Source: Paramoeba atlantica
Taxonomy: Eukaryota > Discosea
Direction of reading: 5' to 3'
NCBI GenBank assembly: GCA_977017575.1
Contig: CDRNVI010000188.1
Location: 1-64,000, forward strand
Length of the DNA stretch: 64,000 bases
Position 1 is the stretch's first letter, and every line of letters begins with the position of its first letter. Positions 11,101-20,659 of this stretch are shown in pieces. The notes below the pieces were generated by a model. The model had not been told where the DNA came from and ran no database searches. It saw nothing but the letters and a program-made list of their open reading frames with translations. A program made the translations under genes and the position numbers.

Positions 11101-14100
11101 ATAAATAAATAAATAAAAAGCAAACCAAACATCTCCAAAATAGTTCCAAAGTCGAAAATCATTTTCCTTTATCCCAAAAACTTGAACAACTTTATTTCTT
11201 ATATCAATAATTCTATCTTTTTTTGAAAGAGTTTGAAATGAGGGTTTCTAAAAGGCAGGAATCAACGCGATTTTTTTTTTTTTTGCAAAACTCTGGGCCC
11301 AGAATTTTTGCTGAGGGTGAAAACCCAGAGTTTTTTTATTTTAAAAAAAAATTCAAATAATTTCAAAAAAAATAAATTTTTTATTTTGACTAAAAAAACA
11401 AAAATAAAGATGAAGAGAATTCAAAATTTTGAATTGATGAATGTCACTTGAGAGATCTTCATAACCATCATTTTCTTCTGCAGAACAAATGGGAAAAGGT
11501 GATAGAATCTTGTTTCGAAGAGGACAAAGAGGAGAAAGTTGGATTCTATGGTTCATCAGAGAATAAACAATTAACAGAACAATAGTTTGCATCCGCACTT
11601 GAAGAAAAAGAGACAGTGGTTGCCTGAAAAGTGTGCACCAACCCCAAAAACATCTCAATCAATCCTCAAATTCACTGTCTGGCGATCATCCTTTCAAACA
11701 CAAAGCAAAAAACAAAAAACAAAACAAAAAATAAAACAAAAAAACACAAAAGCAAACACACACAAACAAAAGAAAAACACACAAACAAAAACAAAACAAA
11801 AGAGAAAGCAAAAAAAACAATTAAACAAAAGAACAAACAAACAAAAGCAAACACACAAACAAAAGCAAACACACAAACAAAAACAAAACAAAAGAGAAAC
11901 CAAAAAAAAAACAATCAAACAAAAGAACAAACAAACAAAAACAAAACAAAAACCGAAAGAACGAACCGAACAGAAAAAACGAAAAAGAACGCGCTCCTCA
12001 CCAAAGTAAGGTACCAAGTCTTTTCATTTTTTTCTTTTGAAAGAAAGACAGCAAGAAAAAAATCATAATATTTTTATGTGACAGAGCCTCGTTTTTTTTT
12101 GCTTTTTCTGTTCACGTTCCCCTTCTTGGTTTTCTTCTTTTTTTTTTCCTGGTTGGTTTGTTTTTTTTTGTTTTTAGTTGAATGAATTGTTATTTTATGA
12201 CTCTCTTGGGGGTTGTGAAGTTTCTGCTTTTGAGGTTTCTTTTTTTTCAATTTCTCCCCTCTCTCTCCCTTTCTCTCTTTTCCTTTCTTTTCAAACTGAA
12301 ACACCTTTTTAGAAAATCAAAAAGATGTCCTCAAAATGGAAGAAACTGGAGAAGGCAACCTGTGTTGAGGTAATATGTCCCAGCCAAGAGGTAATATGTC
12401 CAATCAAGAGGTAATATGTCCCAGCCAAGAGGTTTTTACATTTCTTTGAATGTTTTCTTTCCATCTTATGAATGAGCAGCAAAATGCAACTGAGTGTGGA
12501 ATTTTTTTATTAGCTTTTTGCTATTGTTTGCCTTTGAGATTCCACTCAAAAGTTTTTGTTTAAAACATGCACCATTCTTAGAAGGAAGATATTTGTGGAG
12601 TTGATAACACAAAAGATTATTCCACCATAAACCTCCCTCCGATTCAATTTCAGCAACCTCTTCATTTCCATTTTTCTCTTTTTTTTGTTTGAAATAAACT
12701 TTCAATTTTCCATTTCAATCTCATTTTCAAAATTTTGAATTTTTTTTTCAAAACGAAAAAACTCTGGGTTTTCACCCTCAGCAAAAATTCTGGGCCCAGA
12801 GTTTTGTGAAAAAAAAACATCAAACAAAAAAACTAGTTTTTTCGGGAGTTTTAGAAACCCTCAATGCCTTATTTTTTGGAAAAAAAGAAAAATTAGACAA
12901 TAATCTCTCTGAATTCTTTCTCTCTTTCTCTCTTTCTTTCTCTCTTTCTTTCTCTCTTTCTCTCTTTCTTTTCTCTCATTTTTCTCTCCTCGCCCCCTTT
13001 CTTCTCTTTCTCCCTCTCTCTCTCCAAAAAAGAAATACAAACTTCAGAAAAATCAGAAGATCGAACCAAACAAAATTTCAAAGGTCGAACTTCAACTTCC
13101 AATAAACCAGGACCATCTTGAATCACTTTTCGAGAGATTTCAGGCCCTCCTCCATACCTAAAATCATCTTTGTTTTGAGAAAAGAAAGAGAGGGAAGAGA
13201 GAGGGAATTGTGTATCTTTTCTCTTGTAAATGTAAGAAGAAGAAGAGATCTTTTTCTCTTCTCTTTTTCTTTTCTCTTTCTTGAAAAGAAAATGAAAACC
13301 ATAAGTGAAGGAGTTTCCATTGTTTTTCATGGAGTAAATGTCGATCACGTACATACCTTTTAAGGGAGAAAGAATGAGAGGAAAGGAGACAGGAAAAGAG
13401 AGAGAAGAAAGAAGAAAAGAAGAAAGAGGGGGAGAAAGAGAATACGGAGAACAAAAAAGAGAGAGAAGAGAGAGAGAAGAAAGAGAGAGAAAGGAACTCT
13501 GAAACATCTCCTTGTAAAGTGAGAAAAGAAGAGTTATCAATTTGTTTTGGAGGAGTGTTCAAATTATGATAATGATAAAAATCCAATCGATTTCTTGGTT
13601 CTTTGTACTTTGAATTGATATTATAGACATGAAAGGGGAGAGAGAGAGAGGGATAGGGGAGAGAGAGAAAAGGAAAGATTGTGAGGGAAAGAGAGAGAGT
13701 TAGAGAGGAAGGAAAGAAAAGATAGAAAGAAGAGAAAGGAGAGAAAAGAGAAAGAGAAAAAGAGAAAAACTCCAGTAAATTGCTTCCAGTGTTTCCACCA
13801 AAGAGAAGAAATCAAATACCAATCGTCTCCTTCTCTCTTCTCACTTTGGGAATGGAGATAAAAGAAAGCTTTTCTTTGTTCTTCTTTTGATGGCAATTCC
13901 TGTCAGAAAGAAGAAGAAGGAAAATTTTAGAAAAGAGAGGATAGAGAGAGAGAGGGAAAGGAGAAAAAGGGAGAGAACTGTTAAAATCCGGTTGTGGCAC
14001 TTCCCTATTTGTCCAATGATGATCCACTCATTTCCGCATCTTTCCCACGTCATCCTTTTGCCCTCATTTCGGTCTCTTCCTTATCCTCCTGGTCCCTTCC

Positions 14101-17100
14101 ATTGTTTTCCGTGTTCCTCAATTCGGTCCATTTCTCCACGGGTTATTATTTCCCCATGCGGGTTCACAATCTCATCTTTGGCACTATTTGCTGACGTGCC
14201 TGTGACTCCCTTGTGTGACTCCGATGACGTATTGTTGTGTGACACCCGTGACTATTGTTTTGTAAATAAATCACAATTTAATTTCCATACACAATTTGTG
14301 TTTATCAGATTAAGAGTCCTATATACTCTACCGATTTATTTTTGTGCTGCTACTATGTCTTCCCTGAAGCTTAAAGAGAAACAACACCTCTCCTCCAACA
14401 ACTATGACGAATGGTGTGTTGCGATGCTTGTCCTGTTTGACACCATCAATGGAAGAAAGTATGTTACTTCCCTCCATGAGGATCTCACTCCTGAGCAACG
14501 GATTGTTTCTGCCCAGGTCGCTGCTGCCATCTACTGCAATGTGGATGCCGAAAACAAGAAAGTTCTTGCGCCCTCCATTGCCTCTCAGGAAGCTTGCAAC
14601 CCCCACATTCTCTGGGACTTATTGCAGAAGAAGCACAACCCCCCAACCACTTCTAACCGCCACAACTTGAAGGCCGGCTTCTACTCCACCCAGCTTGATG
14701 ACACGGAGTCGACCGACCAATTTCTCACCCGTCTCAAGGCATCTGCTGATAAAGCTAATGCCATCACTGAGAAGCATCTTCGCCAGATGCGTGAAGCACA
14801 GGCTCAAGAACTGCGGTTTGCTTTTCCTCCTCCCTCATCGTCGTCAAAATCCTCCTCATCCTCTGGTCTTGGTTCCACTACTGGAAGTGACTTTACTCTT
14901 CACTCTTCCCTGGGCTCAACCGCCTTCAAGTCGAAGAAGAAGATTACTCAAGAAGACATCAAGGAGATACTGATTGACATTCTGGTCAATCATCTGGATC
15001 TTGCGAAGCCGATTTTGGAGACGTTTGGATTTGTTGGCGCTGGTTTGATCGTGGAAGATGACATGTTGTCGGTCCTCCTCACTTCCATTCACCACCGCTA
15101 TGAAGCTGTATACAATTATCTGGTTGGACAAAGTCATTTGACTTTCCCTGAAGCTCAGAACCATGTTATGGAGCATGCTTCCGATACATTTGAGTCGAAC
15201 GATCAACTCTTTGCGAATCGATCCTCACACGGAAAAAGAAGAAAAAGACAAAAAGGCGGTTCCAAATTAGGAAATTCCACCTTAACACCAACGCGTCAAC
15301 ACTTTTTCAAATTCGCGAAATGGCCATTTCAAAAGCAAAAAAATTAAAAAATAGGGACCATTTAAAAATTTCAAAGGCCGAAAATAAAAATTCGGACCCC
15401 CGAAAAAGAGATTTCGGAACCGCTTTTTTTGCTTTTTTTCTGTTTTCGTGAAATTTTTTTCCCCAATTTTCTGAAATTTTTCTGGAGGTGATGGGCCAAA
15501 AGAAGTGGGCTCATCGGGTTGTGAAACACCGGGAAGGATCAAAGATCGGTCGGATTGAGTCCTGGTTGGTACAAAATCGACAAATGGGAGGACCAACAGC
15601 ATTGTCGATCTGCCTCTCTGCTGTGTTTGGTGAGCCTGTCTCAAAGCAAGAAGTTTGGTGTGCACTGACGAACCTTCGATGGACCAAAAAACTAAAATCA
15701 CCTGTTGTTGGGTTTTCAATATTAAGTGAGCGACAGATCTATCTCCGTGTCCTGAAATCTTTGTGGTGTTGTGATGGGGCAATTGTTTTTGTGGATGAAA
15801 AAAAATTTAAAAAAAAAGAGATCGAGTCAATGCTGAATTATGGTTATGGACCTGTCAATGAGCGTCTTCCAACTCAGTTAAGGATATTTTTTTTTCTTGT
15901 GGTTGTATATTCTGAAATCTCCTCATCAGAGGGGGAATCCAGCATCATTTCTTGTTTTCCTGACATTTGGAAATTAATTTGTGACACCAAAGACAATCCA
16001 AACTTGAGGGGCAACACGTATTGCCATTTTGCCAAAATGAAATGTTTTCAATCGAATTGAATTTTTTTGAAATTGAAATTTTTCAATTGCCAGAAAAAGC
16101 AAAATTGAATTTTTTGAGATTGGATTTGAAATCAGGTTTCAAGGGTTCCGAAAAGTTGTTTTCAAAATTTCAGAGCTCTTTGAAAATTGAAAAAGTGTTG
16201 ACGCGTTGACGTTCTTTTTCACGTTCTCCTTCTGGTTCTTCTGGCTCCTCTGGCTTTGGCTCTGGCTCTGGTTCCGGTTCTGGCCCGAGTACTGGTCCTG
16301 GTCGTTTCGATTCAGGCCGTCCCAACCAACAACAATGCACCAATGGTCAGCGCAGATCTAACCAATCTCGCTCTCGCAATCCCTCCTCCTCTGGTTCCTC
16401 CAATCACCTGGGTTCTCAATCCCATTGTTTCCTTTTCTCTGGTGAGTCCCCCACATCAAATGAGTTGAACTTTATTGTTGATAGCGGATGCACAAGACAT
16501 ATTGTTGGTGCGAATCTATTACATGCTGTACATGATGAACATTCTGTTCGTCCCCGAACGATCTGTCTGCTTGACAACAAAAGATACACCTCTACACGTG
16601 CTGCAAAGATTACTTTTACCTCCACCGGTACTAAACATCAAGTAACACTGTTGGATGTAACAATTATCCCCAAGGTGTCCGAGTCGTTCATTTCTGTGAG
16701 CCAGCTGGCCCAGAAAGATGTATCCACATGTTTTATGAAGACTGGATGTCAACTGTATTACAATGATGAGTTGATAGCAATTGGTACGAAAGTTCAAAAC
16801 CTCTACCGCATCAATATCAGTTTTCCGGATGGTCGGCTCCTTGCGGATCAGTCCCCTGCTCTTTCTTCTTCTTCTTCTTCCTCTTCATCATCTTCTTCCT
16901 CTTGGCTTTCCACCTCTTACTCTCGCCCTCGCTCTTCTCGATTTTCTTCAATCATGGATCTGCATCGTTCCTTGGGTCATGCTAACCCTCGTCAACTGAT
17001 ATATGCCATGGAGAGTGATTCTATCCAGGGAGTTTCCCTAAATGATATTGAACGGGTGATCGAAAAATGTGATGCTTGTGCCCAGGCGAAAATGAAAACT

Positions 17101-20100
17101 CTCAAGAAGAATGGATCAAAACCCTCATCTGCTACTTACCCAATGGAATCACTTCAAACTGATTATGCTGGTCCTTTTTCTCCTACTCTTGCTGGTCACA
17201 GAGGTTTCCAAGCCACAATTGATGTCTGCTCTCGACGTGTTTTCTCTGACTTGTCCAAGACTCGAACTGAGAATTCTGACAATCTTGCTGATCTTGTGGT
17301 TGCTGGTGAGAATTTCACCGGAAATTCTGTGAGAACGATCCGTACTGATGGTGCTCGTGAGTACACCCACACCTTCAAGAAGTTTGCTGTGAAGAAAGGT
17401 ATCCAACTCCAACACTCCTCCCCTCACTGTCAATCCCAAAATGGTCTTGCGGAGCGAGCAATCGGAAAAATCTTGGATTCTTCTACTGCTATGTTGATTG
17501 AGTCGGGTCTTGCGCGTGGTTACTGGGGTTTTGCTGTAAAATACAGTACATTGATTTTGAACTGTACACCAACTGCTGCTCTTAATGGACGCACCCCACA
17601 TGAACAATGGTACGGTTGCCCTCCCAATGTTGATGTTCATCACCCATTTGGTTGTTTGGCTTATCGAAAGGTTCCAAAGAAGCAACACAAGAAGTTCCAA
17701 CCCAAAGGTGAGCGTTGTATTTTTCTTGGTATCCCTGATGGATATGCTGGCTATCTTATTCTCCGTCTCCGTGATAATAGACTCCTGGTCTCTCGAGATG
17801 TTCAGTTTAATGACAAAGTCTTCCCCAAACAGCATGACAAAACCCTTGAGCTTGATGGTGATGATGAAGGATATGATGCTTCTTTCCTTACGAGTGGTCA
17901 CAACAAGACACCTGCTGCCTTGGACGCTGTTGATTCCGATGAGAGTTCTGATGAAGACAATGAAAACCCATTCATTCCTCCTATGCCTGCCCCTAATCCT
18001 GTTGTGCAACCCAGTCCTCCTCCTGCTTTGAGGAATCCCTTTATGAATCCAAGCCCTCACTTGTCTCCTGATTCTTTGATGCCACTCACTCCCCACACAC
18101 CGATCTCAACCCCACCTGGTTTTCCTATTGGCCCAGCGTTAAATCAACCTAATGTTGCCCCTTCTCCTCATGTGTCTGCACCTCCTGGCCACACCCCAAG
18201 ATTGAGTGCCTTTGATCGATCTGTTCAAGAGTTGAAAGAGAATCCAAGGAGAAGAAGAGCTTTTGAAGCTAGTGGAAAAGCAAACCTAATTGTGGATGCC
18301 ACTGAGTCTGAAGATGTGGATTATCTTTATGTTCAACAAGTCTTGGATGACGCCCCAACTTCTTTTCGAGCTGCTGTGTCTGGTCCCAATGCTGAGAAGT
18401 GGATGGAAGCAATACAAAAAGAATTTGACGCCCTCACAAAGAATGGAACCTGGACGCTTGTCCCAATCCAAAGTCTACCTGCTGGTACCAAAGTACACCA
18501 ACCAATTTGGAGGTTTAGAAAGAAGCTTGATGGTCGATTTAAAGCACGGCTCTGTTTTGATGGTCGCCGCCAAATCCCTGGTATTGATGTGTTTGAAAGT
18601 TCCTCTCAAGTTCCCTCTCTCGAATCGGTTCGAGCGGTTATTACTGCCATGATACAACATGCTTCTCGTGTCGTACAACTTGATGTTTTAAATGCTTTTC
18701 TACACTCCACTGTGGATGTTGATATTTACATGAGACAACCTGCTGGTTTCTGCACCAATCCCAACCTTGTATGTAAATTGAACAAAGCGTTGTATGGTCT
18801 TGTGCAGTCCCCTCTTCTGTGGCAACAAGAGATCCATAGTACCCTAACAATTATGGATTTTCTGCAATCAGCATATTCAAACTGCATCTACTTCTACCGC
18901 TCTGGGGATACCTGGTGCTTGCTCATTGTCTATGTGGACGACATTTTGGTCGCTTCGAATAACACTTCATTTATTGACTCAGTTATTGGTTTTTTAAACA
19001 AGAGATACGGTGTTCGAGTAATTGAAGGAATCGATTTATACCTTGGAATCAAATGTGCATTTGATTCTGGTGCCAAGACAGTCCGCATGACCCAACCACA
19101 TGTTATTGAGAAACTTATTGAGCTCCTACAAACCCAATCCTTGAAGCCTGTGCCAACTCCTGCAAATCCAAATCACATTTTGGCCCGTGAAGGAGGCGAT
19201 CGTGTTGATATTACCAACTACCGCTCTGCAATTGGTACTTTGTTGTGGCTTGCACGCTGTACTCGCCCCGACATCCTGTTTCAAGTAATCCTCTTGTCCC
19301 AATTTCAAAAAGATCCTCGCATTGAGCACTGGGGAGCCATCAAGCATCTGGTTCGATATTTGATGGGCACTCTCAACCTTGGTATCACAGTTAATCGAGA
19401 TAATGACTCCTCCTTTACCATGATGACGGACTCAAGTTTCGGTGATATCCAATTGGATCGCAAGTCTGCTTCTGGCTGTGTTGTTTTCTTGAGTGGAACT
19501 CCGGTGGTTTTCTCCTCCAACAAACAGAAGTGCACTGCAACAAGCTCTGCAGAGGCTGAATATATTGCGTTGAGTGATGGAATGAAAAAGCTGATGTGGA
19601 TTATCAATCTTGTGAATGAGTTGAATACCCTTGGTTTTAACTATCCTCCTGTTCCCACTGTTTTCACTGACTCACAACCTGTGATTGCCTTGGTCAAGAA
19701 GAATGATCCTGAGAACTCTCGTCTACGCCACATTGATATTCACTGCCATTGGATTCTGGAATTTTTCCACTCTGGTCGCACTCACATTGATTACATCAAA
19801 ACGGACTACAACATTGCGGATATTCTGACCAAATCGTTCAAGTCAAGTGGGAGGTTTAAATGGCTAAGAAGTTTTATTGCTGATTGAGTTAATTTTTTTT
19901 CTGCTGATGATTCGTGGTGATCAGTCATTGCGGGGGTGTGTTAAAATCCGGTTGTGGCACTTCCCTATTTGTCCAATGATGATCCACTCATTTCCGCATC
20001 TTTCCCACGTCATCCTTTTGCCCTCATTTCGGTCTCTCCCTTATCCTCCTGGTCCCTTCCATTGTTTTCCGTGTTCCTCAATTCGGTCCATTTCTCCGCG

Positions 20101-20362
20101 GGTTATTATTTCCCCATGCGGGTTCACAATCTCATCTTTGGCACTATTTGCTGACGTGCCTGTGACTCCCTTGTGTGACTCCGATGACGTATTGTTGTGT
20201 GACACCCGTGACTATTGTTTTGTAAATAAATCACAATTTAATTTCCATACACAATTTGTGTTTATCAAGAACGTCAATGAGAGAAGAATCTTCACTCCCG
20301 CTCTCTCTCTCTTCTCCACTTTCGTTCTCTTCTTCTTCTTCTTTCTCAGGTCCAGAAAACAT
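8129..20362 (-). CDS. Ubiquitin carboxyl-terminal hydrolase, USP4/11/15 type, with two transposons in introns
   Basis: Minus-strand gene of about 17 exons and roughly 860 residues. Exon 1 (20362-20273) is an acidic leader; exon 2 (13899-13771) starts a DUSP domain ([17 protein letters not shown]), continued by exons at 13607-13498, 13356-13300 and 13157-13043 ([14 protein letters not shown]). Exon 11247-11126 and 10960-10850 carry a ubiquitin-like domain ([26 protein letters not shown]). A short exon near 10711 is placed less surely. The catalytic Cys box ([18 protein letters not shown]) is at 10579-10443; further exons at 10319-10025, 9943-9875, 9792-9586 (zinc-binding CSKC), 9497-9356, 9285-9110, 9047-8982, 8914-8496 (CCHC) and 8414-8129 (His box HQTGHF, then WYNFDDSRV). 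It should cleave ubiquitin from substrates. A copia element sits in intron 1 and a TIR element in the intron before 11247. Confidence 0.88.
11240..12862. mobile_element. 1.6-kb TIR DNA transposon, probably non-autonomous, unclassified
   Basis: The ends are inverted copies starting GAGGGTTTCTAAAA. An exact inner inverted block of about 49 bp, containing TCTGGGCCCAGA and CTGAGGGTGAAAACC, lies at about 11286-11335 and again, inverted, at 12767-12816, and similarity continues inward for some tens of bases. The element is flanked on both sides by AAT (11237-11239 and 12863-12865), a likely 3-bp target duplication. The interior holds an A/C-rich low-complexity tract (about 11697-11990), three units of a ~20-bp tandem repeat with GAGGTAATATGTCC (12367-12432), and only short ORFs (minus 11658-11353 and 12705-12466) in which I recognise no transposase. 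It lies in the deubiquitinase gene. Confidence 0.85.
12367..12432. repeat. Short tandem repeat, three ~20-bp units
   Basis: Three successive units, each containing GAGGTAATATGTCC followed by CAGCCAA or AATCAA, inside the TIR element. Too short and too few to be a CRISPR-like or satellite array; most likely slippage within the transposon. Confidence 0.8.
13979..14307 (+). repeat. 5' LTR of copia element
   Basis: Runs from TGTTAAAATCCGG to GTGTTTATCA (TG...CA ends). It differs from the 3' LTR at two sites I can see (CTCTTCCTT against CTCTCCCTT, and CTCCACGGG against CTCCGCGGG). The AATAAA at 14265-14270 (GTAAATAAATC) could act in RNA 3' processing. Confidence 0.97.
14308..14335 (+). promoter_or_regulatory. 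Copia primer-binding site, complementary to an internal tRNA-Lys segment
   Basis: The sequence starting directly at the LTR edge, GATTAAGAGTCC, followed after a few bases by ACTCTACCGA, is the reverse complement of the D-arm-to-anticodon-loop part of a eukaryotic tRNA-Lys(CUU) (TCGGTAGAG ... GACTCTTAATC). It does not match a tRNA 3' terminus. This is the half-tRNA priming arrangement known from Drosophila copia and yeast Ty5, where the tRNA is initiator Met; here the partner appears to be Lys. The match is from recalled tRNA sequence; no Lys tRNA is in this window. Confidence 0.65.
14355..15288 (+). pseudogene. Copia gag region, 5' part, interrupted
   Basis: The ORF starts at ATG 14355 ([19 protein letters not shown]), a typical copia Gag beginning (UBN2/DUF4219-like: substrate-like YDEW, then LWDLLQKKH). 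It has a Ser-rich linker, a second helical half, and a basic segment ([11 protein letters not shown]). It is cut at 15288 by the nested transposon; the reading frame resumes in phase after 16210. I see no clear CCHC zinc knuckle. Confidence 0.88.
15289..16208 (+). mobile_element. Tc1/mariner-like DNA element nested in copia gag
   Basis: Terminal inverted repeats CAACGCGTCAACACTTTTTC (left, 15289) and their exact inverse at the right end (to 16208). The dinucleotide AC is present on both sides (15287-15288 and 16209-16210), a probable 2-bp target duplication. The length is 920 bp, too short for a full transposase gene, so it is probably a deleted, non-autonomous copy. Removing the element plus one AC would leave the copia frame open, so it inserted into an intact coding sequence. 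Confidence 0.85.
15488..16060 (+). pseudogene. Truncated transposase of Tc1/mariner type
   Basis: A 190-codon ORF with a helix-turn-helix-like region ([19 protein letters not shown]) and the segment [12 protein letters not shown] followed by YGYGPVNER, resembling the first catalytic Asp region (FxDE) and the following Gly-rich stretch of Tc1/mariner DDE transposases. The second Asp and the final acidic residue are missing because the ORF ends early. Assignment rests on these motifs only. Confidence 0.55.
16210..19887 (+). CDS. Copia Pol: protease, integrase, reverse transcriptase, RNase H
   Basis: Open from the nested element to the TGA at 19885. It has a Gly/Ser-rich linker, the aspartic protease motif VDSGCTRHI, and the integrase zinc domain (H-x4-H in [20 protein letters not shown]). 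The integrase core carries [15 protein letters not shown] and QNGLAERA, giving the D,D,E triad. After a Pro-rich linker comes reverse transcriptase ([21 protein letters not shown], active site YVDDIL), and then RNase H ([28 protein letters not shown]). No internal stop or frameshift is visible, so the pol part is intact; the gene as a whole is disabled by the insertion upstream. Confidence 0.95.
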   Translation, partial: RSFSRSPSGSSGSSGFGSGSGSGSGPSTGPGRFDSGRPNQQQCTNGQRRSNQSRSRNPSSSGSSNHLGSQSHCFLFSGESPTSNELNFIVDSGCTRHIVGANLLHAVHDEHSVRPRTICLLDNKRYTSTRAAKITFTSTGTKHQVTLLDVTIIPKVSESFISVSQLAQKDVSTCFMKTGCQLYYNDELIAIGTKVQNLYRINISFPDGRLLADQSPALSSSSSSSSSSSSSWLSTSYSRPRSSRFSSIMDLHRSLGHANPRQLIYAMESDSIQGVSLNDIERVIEKCDACAQAKMKTLKKNGSKPSSATYPMESLQTDYAGPFSPTLAGHRGFQATIDVCSRRVFSDLSKTRTENSDNLADLVVAGENFTGNSVRTIRTDGAREYTHTFKKFAVKKGIQLQHSSPHCQSQNGLAERAIGKILDSSTAMLIESGLARGYWGFAVKYSTLILNCTPTAALNGRTPHEQWYGCPPNVDVHHPFGCLAYRKVPKKQHKKFQPKGERCIFLGIPDGYAGYLILRLRDNRLLVSRDVQFNDKVFPKQHDKTLELDGDDEGYDASFLTSGHNKTPAALDAVDSDESSDEDNENPFIPPMPAPNPVVQPSPPPALRNPFMNPSPHLSPDSLMPLTPHTPISTPPGFPIGPALNQPNVAPSPHVSAPPGHTPRLSAFDRSVQELKENPRRRRAFEASGKANLIVDATESEDVDYLYVQQVLDDAPTSFRAAVSGPNAEKWMEAIQKEFDALTKNGTWTLVPIQSLPAGTKVHQPIWRFRKKLDGRFKARLCFDGRRQIPGIDVFESSSQVPSLESVRAVITAMIQHASRVVQLDVLNAFLHSTVDVDIYMRQPAGFCTNPNLVCKLNKALYGLVQSPLLWQQEIHSTLTIMDFLQSAYSNCIYFYRSGDTWCLLIVYVDDILVASNNTSFIDSVIGFLNKRYGVRVIEGIDLYLGIKCAFDSGAKTVRMTQPHVIEKLIELLQTQSLKPVPTPANPNHILAREGGDRVDITNYRSAIGTLLWLARCTRPDILFQVILLSQFQKDPRIEHWGAIKHLVRYLMGTLNLGITVNRDNDSSFTMMTDSSFGDIQLDRKSASGCVVFLSGTPVVFSSNKQKCTATSSAEAEYIALSDGMKKLMWIINLVNELNTLGFNYPPVPTVFTDSQPVIALVKKNDPENSRLRHIDIHCHWILEFFHSGRTHIDYIKTDYNIADILTKSFKSSGRFKWLRSFIAD
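19922..19938 (+). promoter_or_regulatory. Weak polypurine tract before the 3' LTR
   Basis: The bases just before the 3' LTR (CATTGCGGGGGTG) include a short G-run where the plus-strand primer would form. It is much shorter than usual tracts, so confidence is limited. Confidence 0.4.
19939..20267 (+). repeat. 3' LTR of copia element
   Basis: Same length and ends as the 5' LTR, two substitutions apart. It is followed at once by AGAAC, the copy of the target site seen before the 5' LTR. On the minus strand this AGAAC reads GTTCT and directly follows the last codon of exon 1 of the deubiquitinase gene. Confidence 0.97.
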
Positions 20363-20659
20363 CACTTTCAAACCAACGAGGAAAAATTAAAAAGAGAAAA
20401 GGAGACTCAGGGTCCCCTTTTTCGAAATGTTGGGTCTCTTTTTTTGGGGAGCGAAGATTCTCCCAAATGATGTTCTCTCCCTCTTTTCCTCATTTTGATG
20501 TTCTCTTCTTTTCCTCTCTCCTTTTTTGAAAAATTGGCTTCATGAAACGGAATAGATAGAGTTCTTTTGTGTTCCAAAAATTAAATGTTTTTTCTTTTTA
20601 TTTTACAAAAATAAGTTTAACTTGGTTTCCAAAAGGAAATTTGAGAGTAAATCAAAATC

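Larger units (their letters stand above)
13979..20267 (+). mobile_element. Ty1/copia LTR retrotransposon, 6.3 kb, young, with nested insertion
   Basis: Two 329-bp LTRs (13979-14307 and 19939-20267) begin TGTTAAAATCC and end TTTATCA; I count two substitutions between them, so the insertion is recent. A 5-bp target duplication AGAAC flanks it (13974-13978 and 20268-20272). Inside, in order: gag, protease, integrase, reverse transcriptase, RNase H, which is copia order. The element is opposite in orientation to the host deubiquitinase gene and sits exactly at the end of its exon 1. Gag is interrupted by a Tc1/mariner-like element at 15289-16208, so this copy cannot make its polyprotein as it stands. 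Confidence 0.97.

Noticed and set aside
11587-12068. Lys/Gln/Thr-rich ORFs of 140 codons in the TIR element
   Set aside because: They come from an A/C-rich simple repeat (AAACAAAAGC units) that is open in two plus frames and also on the other strand; no transposase signature.
19877-20470. 197-codon plus-strand ORF across the 3' LTR
   Set aside because: It is an open frame through the LTR and the antisense of deubiquitinase exon 1; the matching frame in the 5' LTR runs into gag only by chance.
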